A DNA stretch of 11,937 nt from Pseudomonadales bacterium (GTDB taxonomy: Bacteria; Pseudomonadota; Gammaproteobacteria; Steroidobacterales; Steroidobacteraceae): contig JAGRJB010000276.1 in assembly GCA_020442965.1 (NCBI GenBank), forward strand, positions 1 through 11,937, read 5' to 3'. Below the pieces are notes generated by a model that worked only from the letters and a program-made list of their open reading frames with translations, had not been told where the DNA came from and made no database searches. The position numbers and the translations under genes were made by a program. Positions 6,540-11,937 of this stretch are shown in pieces (the first letter of the stretch is position 1; each line of letters begins with the position of its first letter).

Positions 6540-6658
6540 CGACTCTCGCCGATCTCCGCATCCCTGCGACACCACAGGAATCCGTACTGCCTGCGACGGG
6601 CGCCAACGCGGGGTGGCAGGATAAGGTGCAGATCGATCTGTCAGAAGAAGCGACCTAA
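6540..6658. other. Short gap before the nitrilase remnant
   Basis: No recognisable gene or terminator. The frame that later encodes the nitrilase remnant is open here up to TAA 6656-6658, but its residues do not resemble the N-terminal half of a nitrilase, so the missing half is not simply hidden here. Confidence 0.4.
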
Positions 6659-7084
6659 CCTGCAAGCGGGACAGAACGTCGAGTTTTCATGTCTGGCCCG
6701 TTCACTTTCGCTGTGGTGATTTGCCACGAGGGCTGGCCGTATCCCTAGACCGTGCGATGGTCGGTACGCCGTGGTGCTCAGGTCGTGTTTCACCCACATG
6801 CACAGGTCGCTGAACCCAGGCGCTATCGCCCACTCACATTCGCCGACCGTGAAAGCTCGCTGCACGAAAAGGCCGTATTGTGTCGGGCGGCGGAGAATAC
6901 ACGCTACGTCGCGTCGGTGAACTGCGCTTGCGAGGCTGCCGGAACCACGTCTGCAGTCGCGCGCCCGGATGTTACGTTGCCGTGTTTTCAGCTGTATGGG
7001 CAGGAAGGTTTGCTCTTGGCGGATTGGGATCTCGGCGCCGCCACCGGATTGGTTGCCGCGCGGCTCCGGACGTCTTCGCTCTAG
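6659..7084 (+). pseudogene. C-terminal remnant of a carbon-nitrogen hydrolase (nitrilase family)
   Basis: In one frame after TAA 6656-6658 the sequence reads GTERRVF...GPFTFAVVICHEGWPYP, then TAG (6746-6748), then TVRWSVRRGAQVVFHPHAQV. It continues to the natural-looking end ...DWDLGAATGLVAARLR. CHEGW carries the nucleophilic cysteine of the Glu-Lys-Cys triad. RRGAQVVFHP, HEKAVLCRAAEN and SVNCACEAAGTTSAV are nitrilase-family C-terminal motifs. The TAG stands where relatives have a glutamate (YPETVRW), so a single GAG to TAG change explains it. The N-terminal half with the catalytic Glu and Lys is absent. Even if a GTG at 6752 started translation, the product would lack all three catalytic residues. 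The 182 bases after the stop hold nothing I recognise except the ribosome binding site of the next gene. Confidence 0.75.
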
Positions 7085-7266
7085 CGAGGTGCGATGCTGC
7101 GTGCCAGACTGGCGCCTAACAGGCTCGTGTGGCTGACGTGCGGGCTTCTTCGACAATGGCTGCACGCAATGAAACACCACGATCATGACCTGAGACTGCA
7201 CGCACCGCGCGCATCTGCTGAAGCGCTCCGACGGAACAATGAATCGCTGGAGCAAGAGGGCCACTT

Positions 7267-7668
7267 ATGAGTCATGCGGGGTCCTGTCTTTGCGGTCGGG
7301 TCGCGTTCCAAGTTCACGGCGACTTCCAGAAATTCTTCCTCTGTCATTGTGTACATTGTCGCAAAGACACTGGTTCATCCAATGCGGCCAACCTGTTCTC
7401 GACCACCGCGGAAATAGACTGGCTGCGTGGCCAGGATCTCGTTAGTACGTTCAAACTGCCAGATACGCTTCATCGAAGAAGCTTCTGTTCCAATTGCGGC
7501 TCCGCTCTTCCGTATTGGCTGAAGGAAATCAATCTCGTGGTTGTTCCCGCGGGCAGCCTGGACTCTGCTGTACCAATCAGGCCCCAGGGCCACCTCTTCA
7601 TGGCAAGCAAAGCAAACTGGGACAGTGAATTGGACAAGGTGACATGTTTCGAACGCTTGCCCGCCTGA
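7267..7668 (+). CDS. GFA/CENP-V-domain (Mss4-like fold) zinc protein
   Basis: 133 residues. Zinc ligands follow the GFA pattern: C7 and C9 (GSCLCGRVAF), C26, C28 and C31 (CHCVHCRKDTGS), then C74 and C77 (FCSNCGSALP). The founding member was described as a glutathione-dependent formaldehyde-activating enzyme. Most small members have no proven activity, and the formaldehyde role should not be assumed, as no formaldehyde-detoxification gene (e.g. adhC or frmA) is nearby. The residues after the last CxxC (PAGSLD, GHLFMASKANW) are typical of the family C-terminal strand region. ATG 7267 is preceded by AGAGGG (7255-7260) with six bases spacing. No plus-strand terminator follows; the hairpin downstream points the other way. 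Confidence 0.88.
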   Translation: MSHAGSCLCGRVAFQVHGDFQKFFLCHCVHCRKDTGSSNAANLFSTTAEIDWLRGQDLVSTFKLPDTLHRRSFCSNCGSALPYWLKEINLVVVPAGSLDSAVPIRPQGHLFMASKANWDSELDKVTCFERLPA

Positions 7669-7690
7669 ACAACGCATCCCGACCACGTTA

Positions 7691-7724
7691 CCAAAAAAAG
7701 AAGCCCCGCTTTTGACGGCGGGGC
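7691..7724 (-). terminator. Intrinsic terminator oriented for minus-strand transcription
   Basis: Stem GCCCCGC / GCGGGGC (7703-7709 and 7718-7724) with an 8-base loop. On the minus strand it is followed by TTCTTTTTTTGG, a strong U-tract. On the plus strand only AGTTGGTC follows, so it would stop plus-strand transcription poorly. No minus-strand gene lies to its right. Confidence 0.75.
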
Positions 7725-8043
7725 AGTTGGTCGCTTGCTTGTGGAGGAGTGTCTCTCGTTCTTATTGGTGGCCCATCCAGGGCCAGCTCACTGGAGATAG
7801 AGCAAAGCACGTGCCATGCCGCTCGGCGCTTTAACATTAAGCCGTGCAAGCTGAAATCACCCGCCGACTTGGCGATTTTCGTCGCTATCGTGGATCAATT
7901 CCCGAGGGTGAGGGATATGTCACGTGTACTTGTCGCGCGAACTTGTCAAAATTGTCGACGCTGAATCGCGGCGCGCAGTGCGACATAATGATGGCGATTC
8001 TGCGCGACCAACTGACTCACCCTGCAAACGAGCCTCGGTAGCC
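7725..8043. other. Upstream region of the transglycosylase gene
   Basis: About 320 bases without a gene I can support. A GTG-started plus frame at 7749-7964 has a purine-rich site (GGAGGA) touching its start codon, but its product resembles nothing known. CATAAT at about 7984-7989 could be a -10 element for the following gene, but no convincing -35 stands 16-18 bases before it. CACGTG occurs twice (about 7808 and 7920), probably by chance. Confidence 0.4.
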
Positions 8044-10401
8044 ATGAAACGAACGGTTCTCCTCGCAACTGCGATGCCCGCCCTGTTGCTCGCCATCGCG
8101 GCGCTGACCGCCGCGCCAACTCGCGCTCAGCCGAGCGACTCGTCACCGGCGCAGGCATCCTCGATCCCGCGGCCCGCCGCGTTGCAGGACGATGTGGACT
8201 TCTGGATCAGCATCTACACCCAGGTCTCGACGACCGAGGGGGTTCTACACGACGAACGCAATCTGAAAGCCGTGTATGAAAAGCTGCGCTTCGCGCCCAA
8301 CACACCAGCCAAAGAGCGGCAAAAAGTGGTAGACGATGCACGTGATCGCTACGTACTCATGTTGCGCCGCATCGCGGCGTACCTGGCAGCGGAGCAGAAC
8401 GCTGCCCGCGTCGCTAACAAGAGCAGCGGACCAAATATGGAAGCTGGCCCGTCAATGCTCGTTGATGGTCAGCCGGTCACCGCACTCAGCAAAGACGAAC
8501 AGCGTGTGCTCGCGCTGTGGGGTGATGGCGCCACGCCCCAAAAACTGCTCGAGGCGTCCGGCAAAATTCGCTTCCAGTTGGGGCAGGCGGATCGATTCCG
8601 TGACGGTATCATCCGCTCGACCATCTGGGCTGGACACATCGCCGAGACGTTTGCCAATCTGGGTCTGCCGCCCGAACTTGCCGCGCTGCCGCACGTGGAA
8701 TCATCGTTCCAGCCGGCGGCTTATTCCAAAGTAGCGGCCGCAGGGCTGTGGCAATTCATGCGCTCGACCGGGCGACGCTACATGCGGATCGACGACGCAG
8801 TCGACGAGCGGCTCGACCCGTATCGTTCTACCGAAGCGGCTGCACAGCTGTTGGCCTATAACTACCGCGTGTTGGGCTCATGGCCGCTCGCGCTTACCGC
8901 TTACAATCACGGCGCTGCAGGTATGCGACGCGCCAAGGAAGAGATGCGTTCGGATGACTATGTCACGATCAATCGTTACTACACCGGACGCACGTTCGGA
9001 TTCGCATCGCGCAATTTCTATCCGTCGTTCCTCGCCGCACTCACGATTGAACAGGATCCGGAGAAGTACTTCGGCCCCTTGCAACGTGCCGCCGAGGAGA
9101 AGTATCGCGAGGTCGAACTACCTGCCTACGTGCGTTTGACGGCGCTCGAGCGCGGACTCGGATTGAGCCGACAGGAGCTGCAATCCTTGAACCCCGCGTT
9201 GCGGCCTGCCGTGTTCGACGGTTCACGACTGGTGCCGCGCGGCTACAAGCTGCGGGTGCCCGAGAAGCGCACGGAGATAACGACTGAGTGGTTAGCGGCG
9301 AAATTGGGCCCGAGCGAGCAGTACGTCGCGCAGATTGAACAGCGGTGGCACAGGATACGACGCGGCGACAGCATAGCGAAGATTGCAGCCCGCTACGGTG
9401 TGCAGCGTTCCGAGCTTGCCGCTTTGAATGGCATGTCGGTCAAGTCGAGCCTTCGATCTGGCAGACTACTGAAGCTGCCTGACGCGATGCCTGCTGCCCT
9501 GAGCGGCAAACCAATGCCTGAGAACTCTGTGGACAGCACAGCGGCTGCGACGTACGTCGTACGGCGCGGCGATTCGCTCGGTTCGATCGCAACTACCGCT
9601 AAAGTTCCGGTCGAGACGCTGCTGCGTCTCAACGGGCTGAAAAACCCGGACTTCGTCTACGAGGGGCAGCGCATTAATCTGCGGGCGGCCGCTGACTCCA
9701 GCGTCGCAAACAACGATGACTCCGAGGTCAAACTGGATCCGGAAGCGGCGGCGGAAGCCGAATCGAATCATGAGCAAGCAGCACTCGCCGCGGTCACAGC
9801 AGCCGATAGCCCGCCGTCGCCGCAGTCGCGGCGCGTGAACCGAGCGACCTCCGTCAAGCTGGCAACGACCGCGGTCGCGACCAAAGATCTCCAACCTCAG
9901 GTCGAGGCACAGAATTCAGCGCTCGGCGCCGCCGCCGCCACGACCGTAGAAGCCGGCGCCATGCAGTTTTCGGTGGCCGCGGACGGCACGATTCGAGTGG
10001 CTGCCGGCGAGACTCTGGGCGCTTATGCCGATTGGCTGGGCATTCGCGCGAGTCGCGTGCGCGAGTTGAACAAGCTGCGTGCAGGTCAGCCGGTGTTGTT
10101 AGGCCAAAAGCTGCGACTCGATTTCAGCCGGGTGTCGCGCGAGGAGTTCGAAACCAAACGTAGTGAGTTCCACGCGGACCTGCAGGCGCGGTTTTTCGCC
10201 GAGCATCGCATCGCAGGTACGGAGGTGTACGTAGCCCGCCGTGGCGACACGCTTTGGAACGTGACGCAGCGCTACAGCAATCTGCCGGTATGGTTGTTAC
10301 AGCAGTACAATCCGGACGTCGACTTCGTTGCTTTGCGCGCGGGCGCGCAGGTCGTGGTTCCGCGCGTCGAGAATATGGTCAACGGCGGCGGCAGCGGCTA
10401 G
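8044..10401 (+). CDS. mltD: MltD-like lytic murein transglycosylase with multiple LysM modules
   Basis: 785 residues from ATG 8044. The frame is open 40 codons further upstream, but MKRTVLLATAMPALLLAIAALTAAPTRA is a classic Sec signal peptide, so this start is chosen; no strong ribosome binding site is seen. Cleavage likely falls after A28. No cysteine follows, so unlike E. coli MltD it is not a lipoprotein and should be periplasmic. The SLT/GH23 domain spans about 205-330: catalytic E219 in LPHVESSFQ, GLWQFM at 234-239, AYNHG at 286-290. It cleaves the MurNAc-GlcNAc bond of peptidoglycan, leaving 1,6-anhydroMurNAc. A LysM-like module (about 362-406) and four LysM modules (starting near 435, 503, 650 and 727) bind glycan. 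An Ala/Thr/Ser-rich linker (about 547-645) separates the last two. Two LysM modules are usual in E. coli MltD. The gene ends directly against the convergent lipoprotein gene. Confidence 0.9.
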   Translation: MKRTVLLATAMPALLLAIAALTAAPTRAQPSDSSPAQASSIPRPAALQDDVDFWISIYTQVSTTEGVLHDERNLKAVYEKLRFAPNTPAKERQKVVDDARDRYVLMLRRIAAYLAAEQNAARVANKSSGPNMEAGPSMLVDGQPVTALSKDEQRVLALWGDGATPQKLLEASGKIRFQLGQADRFRDGIIRSTIWAGHIAETFANLGLPPELAALPHVESSFQPAAYSKVAAAGLWQFMRSTGRRYMRIDDAVDERLDPYRSTEAAAQLLAYNYRVLGSWPLALTAYNHGAAGMRRAKEEMRSDDYVTINRYYTGRTFGFASRNFYPSFLAALTIEQDPEKYFGPLQRAAEEKYREVELPAYVRLTALERGLGLSRQELQSLNPALRPAVFDGSRLVPRGYKLRVPEKRTEITTEWLAAKLGPSEQYVAQIEQRWHRIRRGDSIAKIAARYGVQRSELAALNGMSVKSSLRSGRLLKLPDAMPAALSGKPMPENSVDSTAAATYVVRRGDSLGSIATTAKVPVETLLRLNGLKNPDFVYEGQRINLRAAADSSVANNDDSEVKLDPEAAAEAESNHEQAALAAVTAADSPPSPQSRRVNRATSVKLATTAVATKDLQPQVEAQNSALGAAAATTVEAGAMQFSVAADGTIRVAAGETLGAYADWLGIRASRVRELNKLRAGQPVLLGQKLRLDFSRVSREEFETKRSEFHADLQARFFAEHRIAGTEVYVARRGDTLWNVTQRYSNLPVWLLQQYNPDVDFVALRAGAQVVVPRVENMVNGGGSG

Positions 10402-10980
10402 TTAGCGCCCGTCGGCGTAGCGCCGGAGTGCGCTGAGGGCATCGCCTTGCAGGGCGAATGTCCAGTCGCCGGCAGCATCGCGCGTCGCGATCTCTATGCG
10501 GCGCGCAGTCGCTAGCTGCTCGATGGCTGCCGACTCGACGACGGCGACGAATTGCTGGCTCCACGGCGTCGGCGCTTTGTACGGGCTACGCTCGAGGTGT
10601 GCCGCGTCAGGGGCCGCCGACATCTCACCCATGCGGACGACCTCGCCGTCCGCGCGTACTATCGGGCTTCCGGCCAGCGTGCCGGCGGCGGGTACCGCGA
10701 GCCAAAGATAGTCAGCACGTTCACCCATTCGGTTGGTCTGAAATGGCCCCAGGTACGCGAATGGATCGTTGGCGGGCCCCGTACTTGCGCTGACCGTTAG
10801 CTCCAACGGTTGCTCGAGTCGCGCGATGGTGACGCCGGTTCTTTCATCCAGGACGTGTCGAACCTCGTCGTGGAACGCGGGCAGGCCAGCGCAACCAGCG
10901 CTCACCGACAGCATCGTCACCGCTATGCTGTAGCGTATTCGTGTCCGATTGCGTGTCACTCTATCCATACAGTTCGTCAT
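10402..10980 (-). CDS. Putative lipoprotein of unknown function
   Basis: 192 residues from ATG 10980. The N-terminus has several arginines, then the hydrophobic stretch YSIAVTMLSVSAG and C30. VSAGC resembles a lipobox, but Ser at -3 is not the usual Leu/Val, so lipid attachment is likely but not certain. Ala after the cysteine would send it to the outer membrane. The rest is soluble, with no domain I recognise; notable stretches are DPFAYLGPFQTNRMGERADYL (about 72-92) and a polar C-terminus. ATG 10968 (MDRVTRN) is an equally possible start; neither has a clear ribosome binding site. Its stop (10402-10404) abuts the transglycosylase stop. It is transcribed away from the L,D-transpeptidase gene, with a 121-base gap between them. 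An envelope role is inferred only from signal and neighbours. Confidence 0.7.
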   Translation of the reverse strand: MTNCMDRVTRNRTRIRYSIAVTMLSVSAGCAGLPAFHDEVRHVLDERTGVTIARLEQPLELTVSASTGPANDPFAYLGPFQTNRMGERADYLWLAVPAAGTLAGSPIVRADGEVVRMGEMSAAPDAAHLERSPYKAPTPWSQQFVAVVESAAIEQLATARRIEIATRDAAGDWTFALQGDALSALRRYADGR

Positions 10981-11062
10981 GGGCCTGCAAGCATACTATT
11001 CACCCTCCGGCGATCGTTCGAGGCTGTGAACGGTGCCGTAGCGTCAGCGAATCGCGAAGTAG

Positions 11063-11068
11063 TATACT
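11063..11068 (+). promoter_or_regulatory. Possible -10 element upstream of the L,D-transpeptidase gene
   Basis: TATACT, part of the palindrome AGTATACT (11061-11068), 33 bases before ATG 11102. The hexamer 17 bases upstream is not a good -35. Because the octamer is palindromic it also reads TATACT on the minus strand, towards the lipoprotein gene. A second candidate, TAGAAT (11091-11096), would place the RNA start at or near the ATG. Confidence 0.3.
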
Positions 11069-11096
11069 GTTAACATCCTAAGTGCTTGTTTAGAAT

Positions 11097-11101
11097 AAGG
11101 A
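11097..11101 (+). promoter_or_regulatory. Unusually close ribosome binding site at the L,D-transpeptidase start
   Basis: AAGGA ends at 11101 and the ATG begins at 11102, leaving no spacer where 5-9 bases are normal. No better site or better start codon is nearby: the next in-frame candidate, TTG 11129, would remove the basic residues of the signal peptide. Confidence 0.35.
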
Positions 11102-11653
11102 ATGCCTCAGATTCTCCGTCGTACGCTCTTGCTCGGCTGCTGCGCGCTGGCGCCGCTGGTCGTCACCACGGCATTTGCCGACTCGGTCGCCGAGTCGGTG
11201 CGACGCATCGTGCCGTCGGCGCCGCCCAAGATGGCGGATCGTGTCGTGGTGCGCAAATCCGAACGCGTGCTGTATCTCATGCGCGGCGAGGAAGTGCTGC
11301 GCCAGTATCATATTGCGCTCGGGCTCAATCCTGTCGGTCACAAGGAGCGTTCGGGCGATTTTCGCACGCCCGAGGGCCGTTACTGGCTCACGCGCCGCAA
11401 CACGCATAGTGACTACTTCCTCTCGATTCAGGTGTCCTATCCCAATGACGCGGACGAGCGCAAGGCGCGGCGCAATCGTTGGGATCCAGGCGGATCGATC
11501 ATGATTCACGGGTTACCTAATAACCCCCGTCACTCTCCTGGGCACTATGCCAGTCGCGACTGGACCGATGGCTGTATCGCGGTTTCCAATGCTGACATGG
11601 TCGAGATCTGGCTGATGACCGACAACAATACACCGATCGACATCCGGCCCTGA
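11102..11653 (+). CDS. Periplasmic L,D-transpeptidase (YkuD family)
   Basis: 183 residues with a Sec signal peptide (about 1-26, cleavage AFA/DS). The YkuD catalytic domain begins near residue 46 (DRVVVRKSERVLYLM), with the substrate-side segment ALGLNPVGHKERSGDFRTPEG. The active site is H136-G137 (SIMIHGLP) and C158 in SRDWTDGCIAVSN, which replaces the commoner SHGC with TDGC as in many proteobacterial periplasmic members. Family enzymes make 3-3 crosslinks between meso-diaminopimelate residues, attach proteins to peptidoglycan or, as with E. coli DpaA (YafK), cut such a bond. Which reaction this one performs cannot be decided here. ppnN follows after 15 bases, so the two are probably one transcript. 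The nearby transglycosylase gives the same peptidoglycan context. Confidence 0.9.
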   Translation: MPQILRRTLLLGCCALAPLVVTTAFADSVAESVRRIVPSAPPKMADRVVVRKSERVLYLMRGEEVLRQYHIALGLNPVGHKERSGDFRTPEGRYWLTRRNTHSDYFLSIQVSYPNDADERKARRNRWDPGGSIMIHGLPNNPRHSPGHYASRDWTDGCIAVSNADMVEIWLMTDNNTPIDIRP

Positions 11654-11668
11654 TCGCCAGGCGAGTGC

Positions 11669-11937
11669 GTGGAAACCAGTATCACGATTCCTGATTTCGT
11701 CGACGCGCAGATCGGACCCCGCGGCAGTCTCGAGAATCTCTCCCAGGCGGAGATCAACAAGCTGCTCGACTCGCAGGACGGAGGGCTCTACCCGCTGTTT
11801 CGCAAGTGCGCGCTGGCGGTGCTCAATTCCGGCAGCGAAACGGACAATGCTGCCGAGATCTTCGAGCGCTACCGCGACTTCGAGGTCGAACTGGTGCGTC
11901 GCCCCTGGGGTATCAAGCTCGAGATCCGCAATGCGCC
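11669..11937 (+). CDS. ppnN: PpnN, nucleotide 5'-monophosphate nucleosidase, 3' partial
   Basis: The start of a gene that runs off the right edge; 89 complete codons are visible. The product reads IGPRGSLENLSQAEINKLL, then GGLYPLFRKCALAVLNSGSE, then the segment ending RRPWGIKLEIRNA. This parallels the N-terminus of E. coli PpnN (YgdH), where SPLGSMDMLSQLEV and LYQLFRNCSLAVLNSGS occupy the same places. PpnN splits purine and pyrimidine nucleoside monophosphates into base and ribose 5-phosphate, and in E. coli is controlled by (p)ppGpp. The visible part is the N-terminal regulatory domain, so the catalytic Rossmann-like LOG domain lies outside. The start is GTG 11669, with AGGCG at 11659-11663. 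An in-frame TGA (the L,D-transpeptidase stop) excludes any earlier start beyond 11653. Confidence 0.9.
   Translation, partial: METSITIPDFVDAQIGPRGSLENLSQAEINKLLDSQDGGLYPLFRKCALAVLNSGSETDNAAEIFERYRDFEVELVRRPWGIKLEIRNA

Noticed and set aside
3590..7125. Repeated GTTAG/CTAAC pieces near small genes, suggesting integron cassettes with attC sites
   Set aside because: No pair forms the expected attC arrangement of an RYYYAAC core followed within about 150 bases by GTTRRRY with a palindromic middle. The number of such 5-mers is about what the base composition predicts by a rough count, and no integrase is present.
6641..7264. 207-residue minus-strand reading frame opposite the nitrilase remnant
   Set aside because: The plus strand shows clear nitrilase motifs over the same bases, while the minus-strand product resembles nothing and lacks a ribosome binding site.
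7924..8043. Upstream 40-codon extension of the transglycosylase frame
   Set aside because: It would bury the signal peptide behind 40 polar residues; ATG 8044 gives a proper Sec signal.
1..11937. CRISPR arrays, tRNA or rRNA genes, insertion sequences, B12 riboswitch
   Set aside because: Looked for and not seen. A cobalamin riboswitch for nrdJ, if present, would lie upstream of the window.

Overview
The window is GC-rich and reads like a chromosome segment of a gammaproteobacterium. The evidence is a class II ribonucleotide reductase split into NrdJa and NrdJb as in Pseudomonas, a YbiI-type DksA/TraR zinc-finger protein, an MltD-like LysM transglycosylase, and an L,D-transpeptidase followed by ppnN. 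A lineage near Xanthomonadales, Nevskiales or Steroidobacterales would fit. That placement is inference from gene content, not from an alignment.

Left part (1-3549): the 3' part of nrdJa, nrdJb, and a strong intrinsic terminator. nrdJa is open at the left window edge. It is interrupted by a 353-residue class 1 intein with a two-motif LAGLIDADG homing endonuclease. The intein sits immediately before the conserved NPCGE cysteine, so the extein +1 residue is the catalytic thiyl-radical cysteine. The enzyme therefore cannot have a complete active site until the intein is spliced out and NrdJa works with NrdJb.

Middle part (3550-7668): a loosely packed accessory zone, all recognisable genes on the plus strand. 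It holds intact small genes (ybiI, a RidA-family protein, a 67-residue membrane protein, a DinB-family protein, a four-helix membrane protein often mislabelled as phosphopantetheine adenylyltransferase, and a GFA/Mss4-like zinc protein). Between them lie decayed pieces: a frameshifted and internally shortened membrane-protein gene, the C-terminal part of a nitrilase with an in-frame TAG, and a hydrophobic minus-strand remnant. I found no transposase, integrase, attC site or CRISPR array.

Right part (7669-11937): a cell-envelope block. An MltD-like lytic transglycosylase with several LysM modules runs on the plus strand. It meets a putative lipoprotein gene on the minus strand, stop codon against stop codon with no spacer. 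Divergent from the lipoprotein gene, an L,D-transpeptidase gene is followed after 15 bases by the start of ppnN, which runs off the right edge. Transglycosylase and L,D-transpeptidase both act on peptidoglycan. PpnN is a ppGpp-controlled nucleotide enzyme that probably shares the transpeptidase transcript.

No clearly new system is visible. The most interesting element is the intein placed exactly at the radical cysteine of a split B12-dependent reductase.
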